From contig CASGEW010000011.1 in assembly GCA_949300615.1 (NCBI GenBank), positions 1 through 50,985 on the forward strand: a DNA stretch of 50,985 nt, in the 5' to 3' direction. Each line of letters begins with the position of its first letter. Within the stretch, counting starts at the first letter, position 1. Shown here one piece after another: positions 37,658 to 48,253 of this stretch. The notes beneath the pieces are model-generated. The model had not been told where the DNA came from and did no database searches. It saw only the letters and a list, made by a program, of their open reading frames with translations. Made by a program: the position numbers and the translations under genes. The stretch comes from an uncultured Bacteroidales bacterium (lineage in GTDB: Bacteria; Bacteroidota; Bacteroidia; Bacteroidales; CHK158-818).

Positions 37658-39587
37658 TTGGGAAACCGCCCATCGAAGAGGAACCCGTAACGTTTTGATT
37701 ATTGTTGTTTGCATTTTTATTTACTTTTTCAACCGGTTTGTTTTTCGTAATGGCTTTGGGCTTCTGCCGATACAACGGCAACTCTTTCAAATCCCACGGC
37801 TGGGTAACATCCCAGTTGGCCCGCAAGGATAACTCGCCGGGGAAATAATAAACCTCCTCGGGTTGCCGCTTTTCCAGATAATTTCCCGGATCGAAGCGTC
37901 CGTTTTCATTGCGATCCACCACCAGCCTCATATAATAGTTCCCCGGTTCCAGGTAAAACAACTTGGCCGAAGAGTTTCGGACAATCGCCTTGCGAACCGG
38001 AGCATCGCTTCCGTTCAACAGTTCAATATAGGCCGGCCCGTCCAATCCCGACACATCCACAATCATATTGGCATACTCCTCAACGGCCCGTCCCTTGAAC
38101 GAAGACTCCAACTTGTCGTTGTGTTTCCCGTATATGCTGACGGCAGCGGCAGAATCTATCCGAACCTTGTAGGAGGCTCCCGAGCGCCATTTGGCTTTCA
38201 ATATATAATTGCGGATATACAAACTGTCCTGTTCAAAGGTGAACTCTGTCGGCGTCCAGACAGAATCTTCCATGACCACCAAAGAAACTTTCGACATATC
38301 AATCGTATCCAAAGGCTGGTCAAACTCAAAGACAATAGGCGAATAGAGGTTGATCGACTGCGCCACCGAAGATTTTACCTTCATAAACTGGATGGCAGGC
38401 TTTTCCTCCTCTTCATCCTCTTCCTTTTTCCGACGTCTCTTCTCCTCTTTTTTCTCCGATACCTTGGGACGGCGATAAATCATCCGTACCGTATCGACAA
38501 AGGGGGTCTGGCGGTAATTGGTATCAAGACGCAGGTAGGTCAGCTCGAACTGCATGGTATCGATCTTCATAATGGTCGTATCCTTGAACCAATAGGTAAG
38601 CGTATCGTAACGGGCGCTTTTTTCCACAATTGCCCAATCGAGGGTATCATCGAACGACAAAGGCCGGACAACAGGCATCGAATCGGCAGGAGCGGCAAAA
38701 TAGAGCGAAAACTTGTTTTCATCCATCCTCGCACTTCGTTCCAGGTATTGCGATTCGAGTTTTTCATTAAACGATCTCAATACGATGTCGTCCGGATAGT
38801 AATGAGGTAAAAACTCCATAACAACCGTATCCAAAGTCAAGCTGTCCAACCAGAGCGAATCGGCATGCCATTTCATCTCCATATAGGGCGTAATGACCGA
38901 CTCATCGAAAGCCATATCTTCGGTTCGGCTAAAACGGTAATTCCGGTCGATATCTTTGAGGGCATATATCCGATAACTGCCCGGTGCCACATTTTTGATA
39001 TTAAAGCGCCCGCGGGCATCCGTTACGGATAATCTCTCCAACGGCCTCTTCATAAACGAAGAATCCACTCCCACAATTACCGAGTCGGGAGTGATCCGTT
39101 GCAATCCCACCAACATCCCCGTAATCGGTTCCAGATCCTCGGCATTGAGCACATATCCCGATACCTGCATGGTATCGATGGCAGAGCCGGTTGAAAACGA
39201 AAGGCTGAAATTATTCAGCACATTCCGTTCGTTGTTATCCACAACTGCGTCGGTAAAATCGAGCGTATAGGTCGTATTGGGCAACAACGAATCAAGCAGC
39301 TCCACCGTAATTTTCTTCCCGTTGGCCTGAATCTTGGGCTGCTCCTTCTGGGCCGGCGATACCACGATCTTTTCCGTAGGCTTCTCAATCTGGACCACCT
39401 CGTCAAAAAGAATCTCAATTTTATTTTTCTTGAAATTCAATTCATTGGGGAGAGGGGTACTCTTGACATAAACCGGCGGGTCCATGTCGTACGGGCCGCC
39501 TCCGGGACGTGCCATATTCGCGCACGAATAGAGAACGGCCGCAAGCATCGTGGCCACAATACCCCTTATTAACATAGCATTCGACAT
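37635..39587 (-). CDS. Big_5/Ig-like domain lipoprotein
   Basis: A 650-residue predicted lipoprotein (lipobox Cys22, VLYSC) found throughout Bacteroidales. The first domain after the signal is a Big_5 Ig-like domain (about 35-135: DPPVYVKSTPLPNELNFKKN, then NTTYTLDFTDAVVDNNERNV). A carboxypeptidase-regulatory-like strand region follows at about 150-215, then a charged block of Glu, Lys and Arg (about 380-405), a second Ig-like domain and an asparagine-rich tail. Function unknown. Its 3' end overlaps the start of the DUF3108 gene by 23 nt. A second start four residues on is possible. Confidence 0.8.
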   Translation of the reverse strand: MSNAMLIRGIVATMLAAVLYSCANMARPGGGPYDMDPPVYVKSTPLPNELNFKKNKIEILFDEVVQIEKPTEKIVVSPAQKEQPKIQANGKKITVELLDSLLPNTTYTLDFTDAVVDNNERNVLNNFSLSFSTGSAIDTMQVSGYVLNAEDLEPITGMLVGLQRITPDSVIVGVDSSFMKRPLERLSVTDARGRFNIKNVAPGSYRIYALKDIDRNYRFSRTEDMAFDESVITPYMEMKWHADSLWLDSLTLDTVVMEFLPHYYPDDIVLRSFNEKLESQYLERSARMDENKFSLYFAAPADSMPVVRPLSFDDTLDWAIVEKSARYDTLTYWFKDTTIMKIDTMQFELTYLRLDTNYRQTPFVDTVRMIYRRPKVSEKKEEKRRRKKEEDEEEEKPAIQFMKVKSSVAQSINLYSPIVFEFDQPLDTIDMSKVSLVVMEDSVWTPTEFTFEQDSLYIRNYILKAKWRSGASYKVRIDSAAAVSIYGKHNDKLESSFKGRAVEEYANMIVDVSGLDGPAYIELLNGSDAPVRKAIVRNSSAKLFYLEPGNYYMRLVVDRNENGRFDPGNYLEKRQPEEVYYFPGELSLRANWDVTQPWDLKELPLYRQKPKAITKNKPVEKVNKNANNNNQNVTGSSSMGGFPNASSFGF

Positions 39588-39635
39588 CTTTATCTTCTGT
39601 TTTTTAGTTCCAGGTACCACCCGTAAAACGGGCGT

Positions 39636-39657
39636 AAAGATACAAAAAAGTATCTTT
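39636..39657. promoter_or_regulatory. Palindrome in the Big_5/secDF divergent region
   Basis: AAAGATAC (39636-39643) and GTATCTTT (39650-39657) form a perfect 8-bp inverted repeat with a 6-A centre, beside a small hairpin CCCGT-AAA-ACGGG (about 39620-39633). Both arms contain TATCTTT, close to a -7 box in each direction. It could be the promoter or an operator for the Big_5 lipoprotein gene. Confidence 0.4.
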
Positions 39658-39720
39658 CCCAGGTAAAGATAACCGATTCAGGTAGATTATCAGGCATAAA
39701 AGCATAAATAAATAAAACAT

Positions 39721-39754
39721 TTTGCAATCCGAATTGAAAAAAAACATATATTTG
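39721..39754 (+). promoter_or_regulatory. secDF promoter
   Basis: TTTG (39721-39724), 22 nt, then a perfect TATATTTG (39747-39754), 55 nt before the secDF start. Confidence 0.7.
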
Positions 39755-39809
39755 CACCTTGATAAAAAAATCGATATTAATCAAACCAAATTCATAAAGT
39801 AATAAACAG

Positions 39810-42800
39810 ATGCAAAACAAAGGATTCGTAAGAGTTTTTGCGATATTGCTCTCACTTGTGTGCCTGTTCTACCTGTCGTTTTCGGTGGTATCGAACCGAG
39901 AAATGAAAAAGGCAGAAGCATTCGCAAATGGCGACAACACCAAATTAAATCTCTACCTGGACTCCATATCCAGCGAAAAGATTTGGTTAGGCTACACATT
40001 CAAGCAATGCCGTGAAATGGAAATCGGTCTGGGGTTAGACCTAAAAGGAGGGATGAACGTAATACTGGAAATCTCGGTAGCCGACGTTTTGAAATCACTA
40101 TCGGACAACAATCCCGACGAAAACTTCAACAAGGCGTTGGCCGAAGCTAAAATCAAGCAAGCCGGCACAAACGAAGATTTTATCTCTTTATTCGTTGCCG
40201 AATACAAAAAATTAGACCCCAACGCAAAACTTTCAGCCATATTCAGCACCTTCGCGCTGAAAGACAAAATCACGCCCAATTCAACCAACGAAGAGGTTAT
40301 CAGCGTCCTGAAAAAAGAGACGTCCGATGCCATAGACAACTCGTTTAACGTACTTCGCAACCGTATCGACCGTTTCGGTGTCGTAGCTCCGAACATCCAG
40401 AAAATGGCCAAGGACGGACAGATATTGATTGAATTGCCGGGGATCAAAGAACCCGAACGCGTACGCAAATTGTTACAAGGAAGCGCCAATCTCGAATTCT
40501 GGGAAACATACAACCTGACGGAAATATATCCCCAGCTGGCCAAAGCCAACCTGATTATTGCAGATATTGAAAAAGCAAAAGCCGGAGAGAGCCAATCGGA
40601 TACGACGCAGACTGTTACGGAATCCGTTGTAGCAGAAGTTACCGGCGATAGCACCCATACCGGCATAGACAGCTTGTTGGCAGAAGCAAATGAACTGAAA
40701 GAGGCCGAAGATACGAATAAAGACGTGGCCGAATGGATGAAAAACAATCCGCTCTTTGCCAAACTCCAAATCAACCAATACCAGGGACAAGTATCAGAAA
40801 GCCCTGCGGTAGGGGTAGCCCACTACGCCGACACAGCACTGATCAACCAATACCTGAACCTGAAACAGGTAAAAGAGGTATTGCCCCGTTACCTGGTATT
40901 TAAATGGACCGTAAAAGCCATCGACGAAAAAGAACAATATTTCCAATTGGTAGCCCTCAAAGGAAGCAACCGCAACGGTAGCCCCGCATTGGCCGGCGAC
41001 GTGGTAACAGATGCCAACGTATCTTACGGACAAGGCAGCAAAATGCCGACCGTAAGTATGCAGATGTCTCCGGAAGGAGCCAAAACCTGGGCACGCCTCA
41101 CCAAGGAAAACATCGGCAGATGCATCGCCATTGCTCTGGACGACTACGTTTACTCTTTCCCGGTTGTCAACCAAGAGATTCCCGGCGGAAGCTCTGAAAT
41201 ATCCGGGAACTTCACCGCCGAAGAGGCCAACGACTTGGCCAACGTGTTGAAATCCGGTAAAATGATTGCCCGCGTACACATTGTACAGGAAGATGTCATC
41301 GGCCCCTCTCTGGGGAAAGAGGCCATCGAAAGCGGTATCTGGTCGTTCGTATTTGCCCTGGTCATCCTGATGATCTACATGATTTGCATATACAACGTAG
41401 TACCGGGATTGATAGCCAACATCGGGCTTATCATCAACATATTCTTTACCATGGGCGTTCTGGCCTCGTTCCATGCCGTACTGACTCTCTCCGGTATTGC
41501 CGGGTTGGTATTGTCGTTAGGGATGGCAGTAGATGCCAACGTACTTATTTACGAACGTGCCAAAGAAGAATTACGTGCAGGCAAGACCTTGCGCAAGGCC
41601 ATTGACGAAGCCTACAAAAATGCTTTCTCGGCCATCTTCGACTCAAACCTGACCTCTATCATTACCGGCGTGGTACTGTTCTACTTCGGTACAGGCCCCA
41701 TCAAAGGTTTTGCTACCACATTAATCATCGGTATCATTTCATCGTTCTTCGTAGCCATCTTCCTCTCCCGCATGGCATTTGAAAGAGGTATCGAACAAGG
41801 CTGGTTCAAGAACCTGACTTTTACCACCTCCCTGACGAAGAAATTCATGACAAACTGCCGTTACGACTTTATCGGGTCCAGCAAAATCGGACACATCATC
41901 TCGATTTCGGCCATCGCTATCTGCACCATCTCTTTCGCCGTGAGAGGATTGAACCAAGGTATTGACTTCTCCGGAGGTAGCAACTACATCATCCGGTTTG
42001 AACAACCGGCCAATACCGTAGAGGTAGCCAATATGTTGAAACCGCAATTTGAAGGAGCTTCTCTTACCGTTATCACCATCGGTACAGAAAACCAGGTGCG
42101 GGTATCGACCAACTACAAGATAGAAGATAAAGAAAACGACATCGACAAAGAGATCAAAGAAAAACTCTATGCAGGGCTGAAACCGATGTTAGGCAACAGC
42201 ACCTACGAACAATTTGTCGATAACAACATCCAGAGTTTCCAGAAAGTAGGGCCGAGCATCGCCGATGACATCCGCACCGGAGCCATCTGGGCCATTCTGT
42301 TCTCCTTGATCGGTATGGGATTGTACATCCTGATACGTTTCCGCGACATCGCTTTCAGTGTGGGAACCATCACCTCGGCAGCCTTCTCAACGTTTATGAT
42401 CATCGGATTCTACTCCTTGTTCTACGGGATATTACCCTTCTCGATGGAAATAGACCAGTCGTTCATCGCCGCCATTCTGACGGTTATCGGTTACTCGGTA
42501 AACGACACGGTGGTTGTATTCGACCGTATCCGCGAAGTAAACTCCCTCTATCCCACACGCGACAAGAAAGCCATTATGAACGAAGCCATGAACAGTACCC
42601 TGTCCAGAACCTTCAACACGACCATGAGTACGGCCATCGTTCTTTTGTGTATCTTCCTGTTGGGAGGCGACACCATCCGCAGCTTTACCTTCGCCATGCT
42701 GTTCGGTATCATCATCGGTACCTATTCAACCCTGTTCAATGCAGCACCGATTGCCTACTCAATCCAGATGCACCGGTTGAAAAAAGCAGCCAAGAAATAG
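39810..42800 (+). CDS. secDF: SecDF fused protein translocase subunit
   Basis: Helps the Sec channel complete export, using the proton gradient. The 996-residue protein joins SecD (about 1-630) and SecF (about 660-996). SecD motifs are GLGLDLKGGMNVILEI (about 74), NRIDRFGVVAPNIQKMAKDG and the membrane block with GLVLSLGMAVDANVLIYERA. SecF has the GIDFSGGSNYIIRFEQPANT start and GYSVNDTVVVFDRIREVN. A low-complexity Ser/Thr/Glu insert at about 255-310 breaks the periplasmic part of SecD, and the fusion is the standard form in Bacteroidota. Terminator at 42827-42865. Confidence 0.97.
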   Translation: MQNKGFVRVFAILLSLVCLFYLSFSVVSNREMKKAEAFANGDNTKLNLYLDSISSEKIWLGYTFKQCREMEIGLGLDLKGGMNVILEISVADVLKSLSDNNPDENFNKALAEAKIKQAGTNEDFISLFVAEYKKLDPNAKLSAIFSTFALKDKITPNSTNEEVISVLKKETSDAIDNSFNVLRNRIDRFGVVAPNIQKMAKDGQILIELPGIKEPERVRKLLQGSANLEFWETYNLTEIYPQLAKANLIIADIEKAKAGESQSDTTQTVTESVVAEVTGDSTHTGIDSLLAEANELKEAEDTNKDVAEWMKNNPLFAKLQINQYQGQVSESPAVGVAHYADTALINQYLNLKQVKEVLPRYLVFKWTVKAIDEKEQYFQLVALKGSNRNGSPALAGDVVTDANVSYGQGSKMPTVSMQMSPEGAKTWARLTKENIGRCIAIALDDYVYSFPVVNQEIPGGSSEISGNFTAEEANDLANVLKSGKMIARVHIVQEDVIGPSLGKEAIESGIWSFVFALVILMIYMICIYNVVPGLIANIGLIINIFFTMGVLASFHAVLTLSGIAGLVLSLGMAVDANVLIYERAKEELRAGKTLRKAIDEAYKNAFSAIFDSNLTSIITGVVLFYFGTGPIKGFATTLIIGIISSFFVAIFLSRMAFERGIEQGWFKNLTFTTSLTKKFMTNCRYDFIGSSKIGHIISISAIAICTISFAVRGLNQGIDFSGGSNYIIRFEQPANTVEVANMLKPQFEGASLTVITIGTENQVRVSTNYKIEDKENDIDKEIKEKLYAGLKPMLGNSTYEQFVDNNIQSFQKVGPSIADDIRTGAIWAILFSLIGMGLYILIRFRDIAFSVGTITSAAFSTFMIIGFYSLFYGILPFSMEIDQSFIAAILTVIGYSVNDTVVVFDRIREVNSLYPTRDKKAIMNEAMNSTLSRTFNTTMSTAIVLLCIFLLGGDTIRSFTFAMLFGIIIGTYSTLFNAAPIAYSIQMHRLKKAAKK

Positions 42801-42826
42801 ACCTTATTATACAACAAGTTTCTCAT

Positions 42827-42865
42827 AAAAAACGGATTCTGATTCAGTCAGAATCCGTTTTTTTT
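42827..42865 (+). terminator. secDF terminator
   Basis: 16-bp perfect stem (42827-42842 with 42848-42863; core CGGATTCTGA/TCAGAATCCG) followed by a T run. Confidence 0.92.
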
Positions 42866-42958
42866 ATTTCCCTTGCCGGGAAATGCCTACCACCGACCTA
42901 CCTCTAAAAACACTATCGGGCAGATAAAACGCACATCCTCCTAAAAAACATCTATAAT

Positions 42959-42990
42959 AAAAAAGGAGAACCTCGTCCGCGAGACTCTCC
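42959..42990 (-). terminator. tRNA-Arg terminator
   Basis: On the minus strand GGAGAGTCTCG and CGAGGTTCTCC pair (with GT/GT mismatches) around CGGA, followed by six T. It begins about 14 nt after the tRNA-Arg 3' end. Confidence 0.75.
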
Positions 42991-43003
42991 TTACCAAACA
43001 TCG

Positions 43004-43075
43004 TACCCTCGCCGGGAATCGAACCCGGATTTAAAGTTTAGGAAACTTCCGTTCTATCCATTGAACTACAAGGGC
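43004..43075 (-). tRNA. tRNA-Arg, anticodon CCU
   Basis: 72 nt folding into a full cloverleaf: acceptor GCCCTTG with CGAGGGT (a G-T pair at the tip), D arm GTTC/GAAC, anticodon stem GAAGT/ACTTT with loop TTCCTAA (anticodon CCU, reads AGG), and T arm CCGGG-TTCGATT-CCCGG. The discriminator is A, and CCA is not encoded. The promoter at 43090-43121 lies directly upstream. Confidence 0.93.
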
Positions 43076-43089
43076 ATCCAAACAAGTCA

Positions 43090-43121
43090 CAAAAGTACAA
43101 CAAAAAAGCGGACTTACCAAT
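43090..43121 (-). promoter_or_regulatory. tRNA-Arg promoter
   Basis: On the minus strand ATTG (43118-43121), 20 nt, then a perfect TACTTTTG (43090-43097), 14 nt before the tRNA. It lies just past the recO stop, so the tRNA has its own start even though it is on the recO strand. Confidence 0.7.
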
Positions 43122-43139
43122 AACGAAGAAGCAGAATAA

Positions 43140-43865
43140 TTAATCGAACAACGAACGCAAAACATCCAACGAGCGCAACGTCCCCAACCCCGGATGATGC
43201 AACCGGAAATAGGTGATAACACGCTCCAAAATCTGCCATCGCTCCGTACGGGAGAGCTTGAACAGATGCAAATTCTGATAATTCATCCGCATCAACAAGG
43301 CAAAATATCGGGCCTCCTCCGGATAGAGGAAATAACCATGCCCGGGTAGGGAGGAAGTAAAAATACCGTTCATCATATCGAAATAATCCCCCTCCTGATA
43401 CCCCTCTACGTTGGGATAGAATCCCAAGAAATTGGAGTACTGAATCAAAAAACAGAGATGGAAATTGGCCTTTCCCTCCTCCAAATAGTCCAGAATCTGG
43501 ATGGAATGGACCAGAAAATCAAAAAAAGGAAGATTGGCCTCCGGCTCCCGGATCGTCCGGGCCAGAAATTCCGACAAGAAGAGGACCAGACTCCGTTTGG
43601 CCTCATCATACGGCAAATGTTGAAACACCAACAACGGTTGTACCTCCCGTATCCGCTGCAACTCCCGTCCCGGCTTATGCTCCACCTCCATCTCCAATAC
43701 CGAGAAAGGCGAAAAAAAGGTCCGCAAACGGGCCGACCTGCGCGAAGAAGAGAGCGAAACGGCATAAGCCGTCCGTCCGAACAACTCCGTATAGATATGT
43801 ACAACCGACAGCTTATCGTTATAAGCCGTCGTGTATAGCACCACCCCTTTTGTCTTTTCCAACAT
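43140..43865 (-). CDS. recO: DNA repair protein RecO
   Basis: Loads RecA on SSB-coated DNA in the RecFOR pathway. The 241-residue protein has an N-terminal OB fold (MLEKTKGVVLYTTAYNDKLS, VHIYTELFGRTAYAVSLSSS) and a C-terminal helical domain. The four-cysteine zinc finger known in some RecO proteins is absent, as in many Bacteroidota. It is transcribed away from the tRNA-Glu-rpsT locus, with 240 nt between. Confidence 0.9.
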   Translation of the reverse strand: MLEKTKGVVLYTTAYNDKLSVVHIYTELFGRTAYAVSLSSSRRSARLRTFFSPFSVLEMEVEHKPGRELQRIREVQPLLVFQHLPYDEAKRSLVLFLSEFLARTIREPEANLPFFDFLVHSIQILDYLEEGKANFHLCFLIQYSNFLGFYPNVEGYQEGDYFDMMNGIFTSSLPGHGYFLYPEEARYFALLMRMNYQNLHLFKLSRTERWQILERVITYFRLHHPGLGTLRSLDVLRSLFD

Positions 43866-44024
43866 AAAACAAACACTCCTTAAAGCAATACAAAAATAGA
43901 TGATTCCCCGGAAAAGTCGCCCTTTTCTCTCCCAAAAACAGCATCGTCCCCATCCCCTCTTCCTCCTCAGAGACAGGTATCGCCCAAAATAAAAAGCACA
44001 TCATAACATTTTTCATCAAAAAGT

Positions 44025-44055
44025 TTTGCCAATTCAAAAAACTGCTCTATATTTG
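44025..44055 (+). promoter_or_regulatory. Promoter of the tRNA-Glu-rpsT-tRNA-Glu unit
   Basis: TTTG (44025-44028), 19 nt, then a perfect TATATTTG (44048-44055). Downstream, TCCTGT (44073-44078) and ACAGGA (44099-44104) can pair just before the first tRNA, plausibly a processing stem. Confidence 0.75.
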
Positions 44056-44105
44056 CACTCGCATTTAAGGGGTCCTGTATTATTCAGGCTCGTGCAAAAC
44101 AGGAT

Positions 44106-44177
44106 GGCCCATTCGTCTATCGGCTAGGACGTCAGATTTTCATTCTGAAAAGAGGAGTTCGATTCTCCTATGGGCTA
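44106..44177 (+). tRNA. tRNA-Glu, anticodon UUC (copy 1)
   Basis: 72-nt cloverleaf: acceptor GGCCCAT with ATGGGCT, D arm region GTCTATCGGCTAGGAC, anticodon stem CAGA/TCTG with loop holding TTC, and T arm GGAG-TTCGATT-CTCC. Discriminator A, no encoded CCA. Identical to the second copy at 44511-44582, and the identity runs on for 5 nt past the 3' end. First gene of the unit with rpsT. Confidence 0.95.
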
Positions 44178-44220
44178 CAAAGAATAAAAAAACAGAAAAT
44201 TTAAAAGGAGATTAGTTGCA

Positions 44221-44472
44221 ATGGCAAATCATAAATCATCTATCAAGAGAATCAGACAAACTCGCACAGCGACGTTACGTAATCGCTATTACGGAAAAAC
44301 CACCCGTAACGCCGTAAGAAAACTGCGTGCCCTCACCTCCAAAGAAGAAGCCGTAGTTTTATACAAGAAAGTATCTGGTATGCTTGACAAACTGGCAAAA
44401 AAGAACGTTATCCACAAAAACAAAGCCAACAACCTGAAATCAAAATTGGCTTTGCACATCAATAAATTATAA
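44221..44472 (+). CDS. rpsT: 30S ribosomal protein S20
   Basis: S20 binds the 16S 5' domain and helix 44. The 83-residue protein starts [20 protein letters not shown] and is a basic three-helix bundle ([20 protein letters not shown], then [19 protein letters not shown]). It is flanked on both sides by identical tRNA-Glu genes. AAGGAG (44205-44210) stands 10 nt before the ATG. There is no promoter between the first tRNA and rpsT, so the mRNA is likely released by tRNA processing. Confidence 0.96.
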   Translation: MANHKSSIKRIRQTRTATLRNRYYGKTTRNAVRKLRALTSKEEAVVLYKKVSGMLDKLAKKNVIHKNKANNLKSKLALHINKL

Positions 44473-44510
44473 TCGAAAGGTTATAACAAGAAGCGAAAAA
44501 CGTTTCAACC

Positions 44511-44582
44511 GGCCCATTCGTCTATCGGCTAGGACGTCAGATTTTCATTCTGAAAAGAGGAGTTCGATTCTCCTATGGGCTA
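44511..44582 (+). tRNA. tRNA-Glu, anticodon UUC (copy 2)
   Basis: Identical over 77 nt to copy 1 (44106-44182 against 44511-44587), 38 nt after the rpsT stop. The shared tail (CAAAG) forms the start of the terminator stem that follows directly. Confidence 0.95.
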
Positions 44583-44583
44583 C

Positions 44584-44613
44584 AAAGTACCGACAATGTC
44601 GGTACTTTTTTTA
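44584..44613 (+). terminator. Terminator of the tRNA-Glu-rpsT unit
   Basis: 11-bp perfect stem AAAGTACCGAC/GTCGGTACTTT (44584-44594 with 44598-44608) with a 3-nt loop and a T run to 44613. It starts 2 nt after the second tRNA. Confidence 0.92.
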
Positions 44614-44682
44614 TTCCCTCTCCCCCCTGTTTCTCTTTTCTAAAAAAAACAAAACAGGCTCCCATATTCCAAGAAATTTTGT

Positions 44683-44725
44683 TATCTTTGTTTGCTTTCG
44701 ACGCACAGGATCGAAAGCAAACAAA
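44683..44725 (+). promoter_or_regulatory. gyrB -7 box overlapped by a 15-bp palindrome
   Basis: A perfect -7 box TATCTTTG (44683-44690) lies 66 nt before gyrB, with no TTTG at -33. Starting inside it, TTTGTTTGCTTTCGA (44687-44701) is repeated as its exact complement TCGAAAGCAAACAAA (44711-44725) with 9 nt between. It is followed by an A run, not T, so it is not a terminator. With a transcription start about 7 nt after the box, the left arm would be mostly lost from the RNA, which favours a DNA-level operator. Confidence 0.6.
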
Positions 44726-44743
44726 AAAGCACAGAATCAATAA

Positions 44744-46714
<1,971 letters not shown>

Positions 46715-46728
46715 AGCGTTATCCGAAT

Positions 46729-46778
46729 AAAAAAGAGATGGGCGGAAAGGCATCAACCTTTCCGCCCATCTCTTTTTT
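46729..46778. terminator. Bidirectional terminator between gyrB and the CorC-type gene
   Basis: 22-bp perfect stem (46729-46750 with 46757-46778; core GAGATGGGCGGAAAGG) with a 6-nt loop, A run left and T run right. It ends gyrB (plus) and, less directly, the minus-strand gene that stops at 46832. Confidence 0.93.
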
Positions 46779-46831
46779 ACAAATCCAGCTCTCCACAGAC
46801 AGGACAATCACTCCCGTCTCCGAGGGCAAGG

Positions 46832-48133
46832 CTAACCCTCTTCTTCCGGTTCATCCTTATATACCAGCAGCTTATCTACCCGGCTATTGTCCATATCCAT
46901 CACCTCGAACCTCAAATTACGGTACGAGAACGTATCGCCCTCTTTGGGGATACGGCCCAAAAAGAACATCGCCATACCGCTTAACGTAGTAAAACCTTCC
47001 GATTCGAGATCGTCGAAATTCAGGACAGCCATTTCGTCCATAAAATCATCCAGGTTCATACTACCGTCCACCAAGAAAGAACCGTCTTGCCTTTTAACGA
47101 TCTCCGTCTCAAATTCCTCACCCTCTTCGGGTATCTCCCCGAAAATACTTTCCGTCAGGTCGTGCAAGGTTATAATCCCCTCGATACCCCCGTACTCATT
47201 AACCACTACACCAAAACTTCGTTTGTTGGTTTTAAACGCCTCCAACGTACGAATGGCACTAAGCGTTTCCGGAATATAAAGAGGTTCCTGTACGATTTTA
47301 GTCAAATCAAAAGGCGTATCGCCCGAGAGCAAGAGTACAATATCCTTCACCGAGACCACCCCCAGACACTCATCCACCGACGAGGTTTCATACAACAGAT
47401 ATTTACTGAAATGTTTGGTCTCTATCACCGACAGCACCTCCTCCCGGGTTTGATCGGTATATAGATTGACAACATCCGTTCTATGCGTCATCAATTCGTT
47501 TACACGTTTATCTCCAAAACGGAATACATCCTTGATCATCTCCGTCTCTTCCTTGTTGATAACCCCCTGTTGGGAACTTTGGTGCAGGATAAATTTCAAC
47601 TCATCTTCCGTAATAGGACGTTCACCGGTACTGTTGATTCCGAAAAATTTAGACACCAGTTTGGTAGAAGCGCTCAACAGCAGGACAAAGGGATAGGCAA
47701 CCCGCGTAAGAAAGCGCATAAACGACGACAAAAACATCGCTATCCGTTCCGGGTTATTCAAAGCCAGCGTCTTGGGTACCAGCTCGCCCACAATAAGCGA
47801 CAAATAGGTAATACAGGCCACCACGGTAACCATGGCCAGTTTCCCGGCATAAGGCTGCAACAAGGGTACCGACGCAAACAGGGGTACCAAATCATCTGCC
47901 AGAGCAACTCCCCCGAACGCACCCGAAACGATCCCGATCAAGGTAATCCCCACCTGGATAGCCGAAAGCGTCTTTTCCGGCTCTTCCTTTTGACGCAGCA
48001 CCTCGCGGGCTTTACGACTGCCGGCAGCAGCCTTCGTCTCCAAGGTTGCCTCACTGGAAGAGACCAGCGCAATTTCATACATGGCGAATATGCCGTTCAA
48101 TAACAATAAAATAAGGATAATCAGAATTTCCAT
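46832..48133 (-). CDS. CNNM/CorC-HlyC family membrane protein
   Basis: A 433-residue inner-membrane protein of the group once called hemolysin-like. The N-terminal DUF21/CNNM domain (about 1-185) has four membrane segments (NGIFAMYEIALVSSSEATLE, AIQVGITLIGIVSGAFGG, VGELVPKTLALNNPERIA). Two CBS domains (about 205-330; MTHRTDVVNLYTDQ and GIEGIITLHDLTESIFGEIP) and the CorC/HlyC domain (about 340-425) follow. Relatives export Mg2+ or Co2+; a haemolytic role is not implied. Confidence 0.9.
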   Translation of the reverse strand: MEILIILILLLLNGIFAMYEIALVSSSEATLETKAAAGSRKAREVLRQKEEPEKTLSAIQVGITLIGIVSGAFGGVALADDLVPLFASVPLLQPYAGKLAMVTVVACITYLSLIVGELVPKTLALNNPERIAMFLSSFMRFLTRVAYPFVLLLSASTKLVSKFFGINSTGERPITEDELKFILHQSSQQGVINKEETEMIKDVFRFGDKRVNELMTHRTDVVNLYTDQTREEVLSVIETKHFSKYLLYETSSVDECLGVVSVKDIVLLLSGDTPFDLTKIVQEPLYIPETLSAIRTLEAFKTNKRSFGVVVNEYGGIEGIITLHDLTESIFGEIPEEGEEFETEIVKRQDGSFLVDGSMNLDDFMDEMAVLNFDDLESEGFTTLSGMAMFFLGRIPKEGDTFSYRNLRFEVMDMDNSRVDKLLVYKDEPEEEG

Positions 48134-48253
48134 ACATTTAATTCAGGTTACACATCCCCGCGAAAATAATAAATATTTCTTACTCCAAGAAATAAAATAT
48201 AACAGTGCAAAAAGTTTACATAAAATTTCCTCCGAGATTCACACAAAAAAAGA

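Noticed and set aside
44687-44725. gyrB palindrome as a terminator
   Set aside because: The stem is followed by A on the plus strand and by no T run on the minus strand.
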